Position numbers and translations under genes: made by a program. A DNA stretch of 64,000 nt from Portulaca oleracea (taxonomy: Eukaryota; Streptophyta; Magnoliopsida; Caryophyllales; Portulacaceae), in the NCBI GenBank assembly GCA_029582165.1, contig CM055876.1, positions 20,078,501 through 20,142,500 on the forward strand, given 5' to 3'. Below the pieces are notes generated by a model that saw nothing but the letters and a program-made list of their open reading frames with translations, was not told the DNA's origin and searched no databases. Positions 11,472 through 23,336 of the stretch are shown here, piece after piece. The first letter of the stretch is position 1; each line of letters starts with the position of its first letter.

Positions 11472-11797
11472 AAAGAAATTTTTATAATAAGTAAACTTAT
11501 TTGTTCAGATATAATTTTTTACAAAATTTGATATTTGAAGGATATTTTATCAAAATTGATTCTTTTCAACTATCATATAGTTGAAAAGTATAAGTAACAT
11601 TAATTCTACCATAAAACATCAAAATTAAAATATTAAAGAACTTTTTATAATAAGTAAACTTATTTGTTCATATATAATTTTTTACAAAATTTGATATTTG
11701 AAGGATATTTTATCAAAATTGATTTTTCACAACTATCATATAGTTGAAAAGCATAAGTAACATTAATTCTACCATAAAACATCAAAATTAAAATATA
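11472..11797. repeat. About 163-bp tandem duplication at the centre of the giant inverted repeat
   Basis: Two close copies starting at 11472 and 11635, each with TATAATAAGTAAACTTATTTG and the small dyad CAACTATCATATAGTTG. They occupy the spacer between the long arms. Confidence 0.75.
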
Positions 11798-12830
11798 TTG
11801 ATAAAAGTAACTTACCACAATAGTTAATCCTATTTAGTGAGATATAAATTTTTTTTAATATATGTGATTTATTTTTTATAAATTAGTGATTATGAAATTT
11901 TCAACTAGCATAGTTGAAAAAATTTTCAACTTTGGTAAAATTTTCATTACTTTAATATATAGTTTACTTTTATGAAAATCTATACTATATCTAAAGCAAT
12001 GTAAGATTGACTCTCATGAGAGTGATTTTAGAAAGTCAAGTTAATTATAGCCATTGATTACATGTTGTAACAGATTAATCTCAACCATTAGATTTATGTT
12101 TGATAATTTTTTTCCAAACCCACGTAGTCATCCTCATACTCCTCTCATCTCTTCCTTCAACCGCCGGATTAGTTACTCATTCATTTATCCATTTTTTTCT
12201 TTTTTTTTGTAAATCCATTTTTTCAATGGAATACTCATTCACCCATTGATTTGATTGGTAAATATAATATGTGGTTCACCTTACTACATATGCGTTGCAT
12301 ATATTTAAAAGGTTACACTGGTGGTATGTAGTTCACCTAATAATCACGTACAGTACGACCTCCCTTCGATTATTTTTCATCGTAAAAAAAACTTTGACTG
12401 TTATTTTTTAATATATATAATGATTCATAACATCAAATTAATATCACTAAATTCATAATAAAAATTAATATTAAAAATGTATAAAATTAGAATTTTATTA
12501 ATAAATAAAACATTATGTGATAAATTATTGAGCAAAGATGGACCTTAAAAAGCATGGAAACCAATTATTTTTGGACGGGGGAGTATTTACGTTATGCATA
12601 TACTTCTGACCCCATTACTTAATTTGTGCACCCATTTTCCACTTTTTTTAATTATGTGATAAACCATTGAATAAAGATGGACCTTGAAAAGCATGGAAAC
12701 TAATTATCTTTGGACGGGGGAGTATTTATGTTATGCATACACTTTTTCCTCATTACTTACTTTATGCACCCATTTTCCACATTTTTTAAAATTATAAGAA
12801 ATCTAGAATGTGTCGGTTATATTGAAAATA

Positions 12831-13096
12831 GTAATTCTTATGTAAGACCGTTTTACTGTAAATTTATCATAAGACGTGTAACTTTGTGGTAACTATTTAT
12901 CAATAAACGGGTAACTAATAGTTTATTTACGCTGACTCAGATAAAAGTCATCCCATAATAAATTATTAGTCATATTCGTATTAAAAAGTCATTTTAATAT
13001 CACTTATTACTCATAGTAGAATATTTAAAATGTCACCCTATAAAGAGTTCATCTCATAATAAGTTTACGTGAGACGGTATTACATTAGAATTTGCG
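12831..13096. mobile_element. MITE with AAGACCGT ends, copy 2, inside the right arm
   Basis: Ends TTCTTATGTAAGACCG and GAGACGGTATTACATTAGAA. The matching place in the left arm (about 10675-10700) lacks it and reads straight through, so it inserted after the two arms already existed. Confidence 0.75.
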
Positions 13097-13590
13097 TATT
13101 AAAAATTACAAATGACACTAATTGAGTGAATCTCATTCGTCTTGGCATGGAAGTCAGATGTTTTTGGACGGAGTGAGTAATTATGTGTTGAACTTGGAAC
13201 CTATCAAATAGGTCAGGCTTACACCCTAGAACTTGGAACCTGCCAACGTTCTTAGTACCAATGAACTTGCATCATTTTTTTGTCATGTCAATTTTTTGCG
13301 AACAGAATTCAGTGATGGTTTAAACTGGGAAAATATGGTAAAAGTTCAGTTTATTGATGGTCAAAAAGCCAATTTGGATTATTTTCAACCATAAACCCCA
13401 TAGTACAGATTATTTATCTCAAAAAACACTACTTTATATCACCGTGATGTATTATTATTATAATCATATCAAGCAGCACTTAAGTATTTTTTAATTGACC
13501 ACGACGCAACGCGCGGGTATTTGCTAGTATATAGTATAGAATAGATTTACAGTTATGTTGATGTTGATGCTGAATATTAAATTAGATAAA

Positions 13591-14127
13591 TCAATCATGG
13601 TTTATAGGGAGTGGGGAATTGGAGTTACATGAGAAAGTTAGAAAAAAGAAAACGAATAGCTTAAGGCTTGATATGGAGGGCGGTTGGCAAAGTTGGAGAG
13701 AGAATGCAGTTATTAAGTTCCTAAAAACACTCTTACGCAAGTCAATCTTACATTCTCTTAATAGATAGTATAATAGATGAGAAATATCCCGAAAAATCCT
13801 AGAATATCTCTCCATCCAAATATAGTAAATAAATGCTGTCAAGAACAAATAATATTGATTCTTCTTCTTTCTTGAGCAGCACCCATCCAGTTTCATCACA
13901 CACACAGTATTCCAGTCATGTACTGTCCATTGCAGCCTCCTCAAAGCCAAGTCCCAAACCTGCTGACTTGTATTGCACTGTTGGAAAATATGACAGTGGC
14001 TTTCTTCTTGATCACAGCACAAAATGCACATATTGGCTAAGTGATAGCCCATTCTTTTCTTCCTATCCAATGTTAGTAGCCTCTCTTTTGTACCATCCAT
14101 GCTATAAATGAGAATTTTGGAACTCAA
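13591..14127 (-). pseudogene. LINE reverse-transcriptase C-terminal remnant (zf-RVT region)
   Basis: An open stretch of up to 178 codons with the Cys/His pattern of the zf-RVT domain found near the end of plant LINE ORF2: RMGYHLANMCILCCDQEE, then SHCHIFQQC about 10 residues later, followed by an aromatic segment with W (YYIWMERYSRIF). The catalytic reverse transcriptase and endonuclease domains are absent. The 3' tail after the domain is low in similarity to anything I know. The apparent ATG start is not biological; this is a 5'-truncated copy. Confidence 0.7.
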
Positions 14128-14876
14128 AATTTATTATAATATATAGATTATTTATTATTATTATTATTTTTTTTTATTATTACTATTATTATTATTATAG
14201 GCAACACCAAAATAATTACTGTTATATGCACCAAAATTATTTAATTCAGAATCGAAAGAAGTCAAGGATTAATGATACTTTCTGATTTTTATTTTAAAGT
14301 AAAATCCGGATTGAAAATAAAAAAATTGAAAATAGAAAATAAAAATTTCTATTATAATATATAGATTATAATTTTTATAGGCAACACCAAAACAATTACT
14401 GTTACATGCACCAAAATAACTTAATTCATAGTCCAAAGCAGACAAGGATAACTGATACTTTCTGGTTTTTTTAATTTTAAAATAAAATCCGGATTGAAAA
14501 TAAAAAAAAATGAAAATGGAAAAAATAAATTAATTTTCTACATTGTGATTGACCAGTTCCCCTATAGTCACTCCCGTGGCTCTATTTCGTGGGACCCACA
14601 ATGATTTCTGTTATAATATATAGATTATACGCAACACCAAAATAATTATTGTTATTTCCACCAAAATAATTTAATTCAGAGTCCAAAGTAGTCAAGGATT
14701 AGTGATACTTTTTAGGTTTTTTAATTTTAAAATAAAATCTGGATTGAAAATTAAAAAAATGAAAATAGAATAAAATAATAATTTTCTGCGTTGTGATTGG
14801 CCAATTCCCCTACAATCATTTTCATAACTCTATTTCGTGGGACCCACAATAATTTCTATTATAATATATAGATTTT
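14128..14876. repeat. Three tandem units with Helitron-like TCTATTATAATATATAG borders
   Basis: Three successive units begin with TATTATAATATATAG followed by GCAACACCAAAA (about 14131, 14350, 14610). Units 2 and 3 are about 260 bp and carry the CATTGTGATTG...CGTGGGACCCACAA segment also found at 9391-9465; unit 1 lacks it and contains an ATT/TTA microsatellite. The same border occurs once more at about 14862. Confidence 0.75.
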
Positions 14877-15084
14877 CATTTTAGGCCCAAGTAGCCGACA
14901 GTTCCTGCAGCTTCTGGGTCACCAACAAAAACGGAGACACTTCCATAAAATAGAGGACAATAATATAATAAGTAGTGAATTATAAAGGGTGAGTTGATAG
15001 AAATAAACGTACGAATCTTCAAATATATCATTAATAAAGCTGTAGCGACCATATGGCCTTGTTGATTAATTACTTTTCTAAAAT
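14877..15084. other. Unassigned intergenic DNA
   Basis: No open frame or repeat recognised. Confidence 0.5.
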
Positions 15085-15458
15085 ATAAGGCATTCTGACG
15101 TAAGATATTTTTTAAGTATCTTGCCTTTTTATTAAAATTATATTATTATATATTAAATAAAAATAATAATATAATTGAATTCTATAACTATAATATCAGA
15201 TATAAATTACATAAAATTATATTTTTATTGATTATTTTTTATATTTCAAAAAATCACTTAAAATATGTTTGACGGATGAGGTCGATCTAATTAGGGTATC
15301 AATTATGCTCATTTACATAGCCATTGGATGTATCCAAACTTTATTGTAATTGAAAATTAATACTTACTATTAAAAAATTTAGTACAAAAAATTTACAAAA
15401 ATACAAATTTAGTAAAAGATAAGATGTTTAATGAATGTCTTCATATAAGACATGTATC
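15085..15458. mobile_element. Small TIR-like element related to 53606-53975
   Basis: The right end contains GACATGTATCACG, the complement of the TGATACATGTC end of the copy at 53606. Both copies share an internal segment in the same order (GACGGATGAGGTC / ATTAGGGTATC here; GGACGGGGTTC / TTAGGGTGTCG there). The left end is poorly preserved. Confidence 0.45.
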
Positions 15459-18012
15459 ACGCGCCGCCCGTTACTTTTAGGCCAAGGTAGGTGACTTAGT
15501 TAATATATAGCCAAAATGATGAATAGGTCATTATGTACCTTGGGGCTTAATTACGTGAAGCATTTCTGTAGCAGGATAGTATATACATCTGCATTTCATT
15601 CTTCGTGAAGGGTCCATGATTTGTATTGGAGTTTCTCGAGCTTTCTAATAAGTATAGTTGCTGTCAGAGGACAGTTAGCAGTCTTATGTCTTTTAATAAT
15701 GTGGGAGCGTATATATTAGCTAGATTTCTCGAGAGCTATGAACTGATAAATATTCTGAGTGGCCAATTAGCTGTTGGCCCAACCTCCAAACACATGATCA
15801 ATTATTTCCCTTATCATTTTGCTAATTCATGCAAAAATATCTGTATGGTTATTGCCAACTTTTTCGTGGGGTTTTTATGTTGTTGAACAACCTTCAATTC
15901 AGCAGTTGATGTGGTTGAAGATGCTTCATACTGATATTTTTTGTTTTCCTGTGCGTGTTACAATTGTAATGCTTGGATTGTGTCCAAATTATGCAAGGAC
16001 ACACTTAAATGTCCAAATAGTTCTGCATATATTGCTGATTACAGCTCACACGATCTGGAAAAGGAAAGGGGGCAAAGGGACCGAGTTTTGCTTTGTATAA
16101 TGTATGGATTTTTCTAGGGGAAGATGAGCAATATATATTTGTAGCACTGCAACTCTAGGTCCTATCTAGCTAAAATGTCTGCAAAGTCGTATTCTACTTA
16201 GCTTCATCTGCTGGCCCGGTGCAACGTAATAGCGTTGTAGCTCTTGGTAGGCATATCAAAGGAGTTATCTTCCTGTCTTAATTCCTAGTGTTCAAACAAG
16301 CTTAAATTGGACCACTAAATATTTCAATTCAAATCGATCACCTCAAGTTCATATCTTTTCATTTTTCAGCCAACTGTTCGTTTATCTACTAATAAACCAT
16401 CAAAAAATACTGAAAGCTAAGATATAAAAATTGACCGTTATTTTAGGTTACGTTTGAGCTTCTTTATTATTGAGTTAGAGTTAAGCAATCAAGTGTTTTT
16501 GGAAAGTTGGATTATACCCTTGAAAGTAACATGTTCCCTTACTCCCAATATATAATTTATGAGCATATGTATATAAGTTTATAAGTCCACATATATAAAT
16601 TATGAACCTACAATTTTCATTGTTTAATCATATAGATACTTATAGTTGAGTTCAAGATTTATAGATGCCCATATGTTATATTTATAATTTTATGAGTCTA
16701 AAATTCTGTTGTGAGAACATAAATTTATACATTTTTCTCGTAAAATTATATACATATACTTATTATAACATTATATACTAGCCAGGAGTATAAAGGCATG
16801 CTATTCCCTATAGTAGTATAATCCTAGTTTTGAGTATTTTACGTTGCCTTATCTTTGAATCTTTATGACATCCCTTGATGTTCTTTATAAAAGATTCTAT
16901 GGACCATGGAACTCCCACAAATTGCACCAACTACAGGTCTGAAAAGGAATGATGACGAAACTGAAAGCTGTAGCAGGGACACCTGGCATGGACATGCATG
17001 CGTATATCTTGTGCAAATTGCGAACAAAACACAGTTTGAACGGAATCACGGAAAAGCTAACTAGCTTCCTTGGTGGATGGATGCTTATGCAATGTGGGTT
17101 GAATTGTGGTGGTCCTTAATTTCGAAGCTAGTTGTATGCTGTCGACATTCTGTTGATATCACAATTTTGTGGGGTGGAACTGAGAGTACGTACGTAGTAG
17201 AGTGACCATGCAATGCAATGCATGGACCATTTTCTGATTGTTCAATATATCCCCAGCTAAAGTAGTACTTTTGGATGTAAGACCAACTACAGATATTCAT
17301 CCCTTTTTTTTCCGCATCTTTTTCGCCCTCATCTTGGCTTTGTGTAATTGATCCCCGGGGCGTAGGAACTAGTAACTAGAAGATGCCAATTTTCATGACA
17401 AGAGATGCAAATTAAAAGGAAGAAACAGTTGTGCTGATCACAAGTTAGCTTCTATCAACTGGGTAGATCATTACTACTTGTAGCTTTCTATGATATTAGT
17501 GTCATCACTTTTATTTCTCCCCAGAGTAGAAATGACTTGTGAGTAGGATCTTGTATGCTGCCCTTTCAGCTTCCCAAGAGTCCATTCTTATATGCTAGTA
17601 TCCTACTCCTTGCAGTTTAGAGTACCTATTTAGAACTTTCAAGAAGTTAATATTCTTTAAATATACAAATTTATTGAAAATTGACTAATGTTATTGTAAA
17701 GTTTATTGATATGATGTAATATCAATTTCTTATAATTCATCTATTAATAAATTTTCTTGGTTCAAATTATATTGTGTAGGGTATAATTTGCACTGACAAA
17801 TGACAAGAGTGGCATAGCCAACCAAACTATCAAGCTTAAATTCCTTTAATTTGGAGGGTAAATATTTATGGGACCTAGATTGTTCAGATTAAATGTCATT
17901 TTCAGAATGTGGGAAACCCAGATAATGATAATTGTTGGAGCATTCTTGCTTGTACTATATGAAATATCCATATTAAAATTAAAAACTTTAACAAAAATAA
18001 TAATTTATTAAC
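15459..18012. other. Intergenic DNA without a recognisable gene
   Basis: Short open frames near 15626-16100 and 17085-17300 have no recognisable domain, no good codon bias and no flanking splice signals, and I do not call them genes. Around 16920-17300 base composition is more balanced than in the AT-rich surroundings, so an unrecognised regulatory region or non-coding transcript is possible. Confidence 0.4.
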
Positions 18013-18252
18013 GACACGTTCTTTTATGTGGTAGGTTGTGGTGCAGTATCACACCGCACGACATCACACCACAATTATTATCAATATATTTTTTTCTTTT
18101 TTTTCTCTTCTCACTTTTCTCATCTACTTTTCACATTATCTTTCTTAACCTACCATATCTAGCATAACTTTCACCACAACTCAACACACTTTTTCAAATT
18201 CCATTGCACCACATCATTATCACACCGCAACCAACCGTATAAAAAAACAAGG
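18013..18252. mobile_element. MITE with CGTTCTTT-type ends, second copy
   Basis: Left GTTCTTTTATGTGGTAGG matches the complement of the right end, which contains CGCAACCAACCGTATAA. Same family as 8663-8975. Confidence 0.65.
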
Positions 18253-18595
18253 TAAACTAATCATTAATTCGCATTGTACCGTAAGTATAAAGTGATAGAT
18301 GTTATCTTACAAAGCATAAAAACTTCGCTAAAATTACATATTGTAAAGAAATATGGACCAGTAATGTTTTTGTTTCGTTAGTTAGAAGCAATCAATCCTT
18401 GCAAACTATCCACTCTTATATGTGCTCCTTGGTGTACCCAGTTAGCTGACTTAGCTCCTCCAAATATTTAATTCTTTCTTTAAAAAAATTATCATATTTA
18501 TTATAGAAATGATCATAAATCAATCAATATTATTGCAAAAATCGTACAAAATATGTAAGTTTATCAATTAGAAACAAAAACTTTTTGAATAATAT

Positions 18596-18850
18596 TACCT
18601 CCGTCTCAAAATATTTGACATTTTAACTAACTCATTTGTCTCACTTGTCACATTTACAATTCCAATGACTGTCATTCCTTTTCTACCTCTAATTAATAAA
18701 TCTATTTCTCATTTTTTACTATTTCAACAATTGTCATTCTCAATTAATGTAGGGTAATTTGGGTAAGTTACAAACTTTTCACAGCATTCCAATATGCATT
18801 GGTTTTCCAAATTTCGTTAAAATGACAAAGAAAATAAGACGGATGTAGTA
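18596..18850. mobile_element. Stowaway-type MITE
   Basis: Ends TACCTCCGTCTCAAAATA and (complement of right) TACTACATCCGTCTTATTTT, with TA at both edges. Confidence 0.7.
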
Positions 18851-18855
18851 AATAG

Positions 18856-19115
18856 CAACTTCTAACGTGAGATCCTCTCACATAAAATTATCGAGATAGA
18901 CCTCATTCACAATGATGTTTTTAATATCTTACTCTGACTAATAAGTCAAATTAGAATGATTTTTTAATATGAATGTTATTAATAATTTATTAAAAAAACT
19001 TTTATCATAGTCATTCCAAACAAACTATTAATCACCTCATATTCATAAAAAGTTACTACAAAATTGTGTCACAATAAAATTATTATGAGATGGGCTTACA
19101 CAAGACTTATTGATA
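18856..19115. mobile_element. MITE with AAGACCGTCTCAC ends, copy 3 (diverged)
   Basis: Matches 9641-9897 along its length: GAGATCCTCTCAC at the left, ATTATGAGATGGGCTTAC at the right, and a shared middle (AATGATTTTTTAATA). Confidence 0.65.
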
Positions 19116-20145
19116 ATAAATTATCCATGTCAAAAAATTATATGCGAAAGATCTAGATTAATCTACCATAATATTGTATGGTATGATTTGTTGTTGGACA
19201 TGTCATATGTACCTGTTTAGATGCTAGAGCTCACAAATAGATTACTCGTTAACCTGCCTAGTCATTTTCATATTTTTCTTTGTTGCAAAATAATTTAAAT
19301 ATGTCCAAAAATGAATAGAGAAATAATGTGTCTGAGTATTTATAATGGATGTATTTAAAACGAATTATAAAGATAATAAATTTACTAAACACACTTGTAA
19401 TCTCTTTATTTTGCTAATATTCATGTCAAAGCTAGAAATACTGCTATAGTACTGTATCTAAAACCCAACCTAGCTATAATACACATCTAATTTATGTGCC
19501 CCACATTTTGTATTAATATTTATCAAAAAATACCTCACTTGTGAAGCTTTAATTGGGAAAAAAGTAAAGTTTACAAAAAAAAAAGTTGTCTTGAGCCTTA
19601 TTTACATACTATTTGCATTAGTTATAGGGTTTTTTTTTCATTTTTGTCTTAATCTATATAAATTTATTTGAAAAATAAATTTTAAGAAACATTGTTTAAA
19701 TATTTGCATTGTACATATATGCCAGATGAATTTAGGGATTAGTATTTTATTATAATTAAATTCTCAAATTTAAACATTAATATTGTAAATGCTATTATAC
19801 TTTGTAATTGCTTGTTAGCCTCAGCAGTGGCTAATAATTTGGTGTCATTCATGAGTTAAATTTGGATTTAAAATGGAAAAGTCACCCAAAAAAATACAGA
19901 TAATTATTAGATTGACGATTGCAGAAACTAAATTTTGATGAGTCAAAATTTAAAGTCATGAGTTATTGGAAATTATACACCTAAGCGATCCAACCATCTC
20001 GAAAACACTAGGATCCGTGAGGATAAGAGTTGTAGAAGCATTGGCTTAGCAAAATTTAAAATTAAATTAGATACAAACAACTCGTAAGTACTATACAATA
20101 TATAATATATTATATAATGTGCGCTAATTTTTCTTCAATTTGTTT
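19116..20145. other. AT-rich intergenic DNA
   Basis: No open frame, tandem repeat or inverted terminal repeat was recognised. Confidence 0.5.
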
Positions 20146-21399
20146 GGGAAATTGGATTCTAATAATATGAACTTTTGGCCAAATAAAACTAAATAATATG
20201 AACTTTCGATTTGATTCTAAATAACATGAACTTTTGCACCATAGTAGACTAAACAGTACGTCACCGAGTTAAGTTAAACTTAACTTGGTGGCAGGATGAC
20301 GTTGCAGTGGACCTAGGTCTGTTGACTTTGTCATGTCAGATTATTATGTACACATCACCCTCACCATCTATCTCTCTCATCTCTCTCCTTCTCACCATCA
20401 AACTCATCTCTATTGATGACTTTTTGAGGCATTTCATCCTTCTCACTGTTCTCCTCTTCCTCCTTCTTCTTCTTCTCTCATCACCATTAACAATCTTACC
20501 TTCTCCCTCCTAAGCCTCTCCCCCTCTTTCTCTCTCTTCTGAAATTTCATTGGATGAAGGTGAATTGAACTATTGGCGATGAGATGCCGACGATGCTTGT
20601 TGTGAATCATGCTCCGAATCTCCTCCATGTAGATCCCGTGCCCTACCTATGTTTGGAGAAAACGAAAATTAGGGTTCCAGATTGGGGGAAGTCGAACCGA
20701 CTGAAAGAAATGAAGGAGTTGAGGAAGGAGAAATGGAGCACATCGTGATTTAAGAACTCGAGGAATGTGCGCTTGTGAGCAGCCATGGTTTCTTCGCTGA
20801 TGTCCATTGTTCTTCGTTGGAGATTCTTCTGTTCTGTTGCTGTAGCAGAGAGAGAGAGAGAGAGGGAAAGAAAGAAAGAGAGAATAGAGTAAAGTAGAGT
20901 GGAGCGGGGGTGGAGGGAAGAAAAATGACTATTGTGGATTCCTCTAAAATTTCATTGTGATTCTGACATTGATTGTATTCTTACTTGGTAGAGTTTGCAT
21001 TTTGTTCAATTGAACTGTTGTCCAGGAATCCTGTGGAATGATTCTCTCTCAGTTTGTCAATCATTTGTGCTCCCTGTTTTGACGCTTATTGCATCTTCAT
21101 TTAATGAAATTTCAGAGGAGAGAGAAAGAGGAAGAGAGGCTTAGGAGGGAGAAGGTGAGATTGTTAATGGTGATGAGATAAGAAGGAGAAGGAGAGCAGT
21201 GAGAAGGATGAAAATGCTCAAGAAGTCATCAATGGAGATGAGTTTGATGGTGAGAAGGAGGGAGAGGAGAGATATAGATGGTGACGGGATGTTTAGTCTA
21301 CTATGGTGCAAAAGTTTATATTATTCAGAAACAAATCGAAAATTCATATTATATAGTCTTATATGGCCAAAAGTTCATATTATTAGAATCCAATTTCCC
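20146..21399. mobile_element. Pack-type TIR transposon carrying a host gene fragment
   Basis: The element begins GGGAAATTGGATTCTAAT and ends with the exact complement. The arms are long: about 415 bp on the left and 295 bp on the right, pairing through to TCTGAAATTTCATT at 20540-20553 and AATGAAATTTCAGA at 21103-21116; the left arm has about 110 bp extra. The single-copy middle (about 20560-21100) carries an MCM3-like gene start in reverse orientation. No transposase. No clear target duplication, so the superfamily (perhaps Mutator-like) is open. A shorter relative lies at 39760-40180. Confidence 0.75.
20570..20807 (-). pseudogene. Captured 5' part of an MCM3-like replication licensing gene
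   Basis: On the minus strand an ATG at 20805-20807 opens 22 codons reading MDISEETMAAHKRTFLEFLN plus HD. A GT donor at 20741 and an AG acceptor at 20647-20648 bound a 95-bp intron, and the next exon (20646 down to about 20570) reads on in frame with GIYMEEIRSMIHNKHRRHLI. This order and spacing resemble the extreme N-terminus of plant MCM3, a subunit of the replicative helicase loader complex, as I recall that family. Only about 48 residues are present, so no function is expected. The retained intron shows capture from genomic DNA rather than from mRNA. The sequence around 20810-20830 looks like its 5' UTR. Confidence 0.65.
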
Positions 21400-21490
21400 T
21401 TTTTTTTCATTTCACTTAAAAAATAAAAAGTTGCCATCAACTTATTTAAGATGATTCAACAATTACACTTAATTCACCCAATCAAGTAAT

Positions 21491-21750
21491 TACTCCCTCC
21501 TTTTCATATTAATTGTCATAATTTTGATTTTCACGGTCTCCAATATCATTCTTTGATTGATAATTTCTTACATAATACGTTATTAACAATTGCAATATTA
21601 CATTTTAATGATAATATTTTTCGTTAAGAATCTAATAATGGTAATTTTATATAGCAACTCATTGTATATATTGATAATTTATGGTCAAATTTTTTTAAAT
21701 TTGACTGCGAGATTTCTGAAGATGGCAATTAATATGGAAGGGAGGGAGTA
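21491..21750. mobile_element. Stowaway-type MITE
   Basis: TACTCCCTCCTTTTCATA at the left and the complement TACTCCCTCCCTTCCATA from the right, with TA borders. Confidence 0.8.
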
Positions 21751-22549
21751 GCATCACATTCACATATTATCAATTTTTCCAAATATTTGAACTGTATAAG
21801 TAATAACATGTTATTTATAGACATAAAAGTGTAGAACAGTAACCAAAATCAACATAAACACAAGTGATAACCAACAGACAACAAAGGTAATAGAAATCAA
21901 CTAGATATTGATTCAAACAATCAAATTAATCTAAGTTAATTAAATACTCAAGAGTGCTTGTTAATTTGACAAACAAAAAATAAAAATAAAAATAAATATA
22001 TAAATAAAAATGTATTTATTAGAAGTAAAAATATTTTCAATTATGTTTAACACTACAAAATTGTAATTAATTAAGTAGAACATAATGAATTCTTAGACAA
22101 AAACAATATTGAACTAACTGTTGAGCAATTAACATTTTATGAATTTTTATGAATTATGAAAAAATTATATAAATTTACTTTAGTGCAAAAAACAACAATA
22201 CATATTTTCATTTTATCAAAAAGAGGGGACGCTTGACCCTACGTTAACCCACCTTGACTCTATCCCTGAATTATTTGGGGACAAATTAAAATCTAGATCA
22301 AAATGAAATTTACATTTGGATGATTTTTTTAACATGTAAGTTTCCTCAATTAATTGATAATCCTATAGTACTTAATAGTTCTATCAAGATTGTTATCAAA
22401 TTTAGAAACTAAAAAGCAAAATTTTATAAGCCCGTGTCATATAAAAAAAATAGTACTCCAACGTAACCCTAGTTGTTAAACCCTAACGGTAGCATTGAGG
22501 TCCTGACGGGACCATTGATAGCCTTAGAAGAAAGTCTGAAGGAGTTCTT
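21751..22549. other. AT-rich intergenic DNA, then possible LINE 5' UTR
   Basis: No gene in 21751-22440. From about 22440 the sequence becomes CT/AACCCTA-rich and probably belongs to the start of the LINE that follows. Confidence 0.4.
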
Positions 22550-23336
22550 TAAGACTCAATTGAGGTGGTTTTGTAGTAGAAGGTTGTTGTTTTGGTGCTT
22601 GCAATGGTTAGGGCTTGTGTGATAATGTGATGAAGAAAGTTTCTGGACTCCACAAAAGACCGCATGAATCTAGACGGGGGTAAACTCAAATTTACCAAAG
22701 GAAAGAAGACGTGGTGATGGTGGAGGAGGCATTGCAAAGCAAAAGGATGAGGCGGTTGAGTTAAGCCTCGTTGGGCATCTACTAAAAAGGTAGAAGTTCA
22801 ACTCTAGGGTTTTGAGGTCGGTTCTATAGAATATTTGGAAAGCTTGTTTATAGGGTTGTCATTAGAGAACTGGATGAAAGCTTGTCCCTCTTTCATCTCT
22901 TCTCTACAAGTGACAAAGATTACGCGATGAATGTAGGACCTTGATCCTTTGGTAGAAGTTTTTGTTGCCGTATGAGTGGGAAGAGACCGAGCAGTTTGTG
23001 GAAATAGAATTCAAAATAACAAGATATTGAAGGGTTACGAAGTTCAGGTAGTACGTCAAACTCAACCGTGCGCCAAAAAATTGGGAGACACGATCGGGGC
23101 TCTTATGGGGTGTGATGAGGACTTAATGTACATGGCGGACCAGTATCTTAATTTGTTTCGGAGCTGGTGTGGATGTTATGCAACTAATATAAAGCAGATT
23201 GATGGTGAAGGGCGATGGGAAGACAATTTGGATCACTTTCAAATACTTGAGACATTTTGTCATACGTGCGAGAGATTGGGTCACATACTAGAGGAGAGTA
23301 ATATATATAGTGCACCAACCCTGAAGGATGAACTCT
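22550..23336 (+). pseudogene. LINE ORF1 remnant (DUF4283 plus zinc-knuckle region)
   Basis: Stops break the frame, but the order of LINE ORF1 is visible: a LVGHLLTKK-like segment near 22765, the DUF4283-like part to about 22960, then an open frame from 22976 with GDTIGALMGCDED and an ETFCHTCERLGH motif near 23255, the first Cys-Cys-His of a zf-CCHC_4 knuckle whose final Cys is lost. ORF1 binds RNA in LINE retrotransposition. The copy is cut at 23336 by the insertion of the gag-only LTR element; its ORF2 resumes on the far side of that element. Confidence 0.65.

Larger units (their letters stand above)
9923..13528. mobile_element. 3.6-kb giant inverted repeat with Helitron-like 3' ends at both edges
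   Basis: The left part (about 9923-11360) and the right part (about 12000-13528) are imperfect inverted copies along nearly their whole length, from ACTAGCAAATACCCGCGCG at the left edge to its complement at the right edge. Landmarks that match in inverted order include GGTTCCAGGTT (about 10210 versus 13190-13255), GATTCACTC (about 10660 versus 13125), the TACTCCGTC segment with its CATGCTTTTCAAGG-type neighbour (10780-10840 versus 12540-12590) and the block around 11210-11350 (versus 12000-12190). Both outer edges resemble Helitron 3' termini (GC-rich segment, then CTAG next to T), facing outwards. No coding sequence. The right arm has a tandem duplication (12535-12655 and 12665-12790) and a later MITE. 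Confidence 0.75.

Noticed and set aside
15626..16100. Two overlapping open frames as a small gene
   Set aside because: No domain, no splice context and atypical codon use; the starts are arbitrary.
20307..20513. Leucine-rich, membrane-like open frame
   Set aside because: It lies entirely in the CT-rich left arm of a TIR element and reflects CTT/CTC composition.
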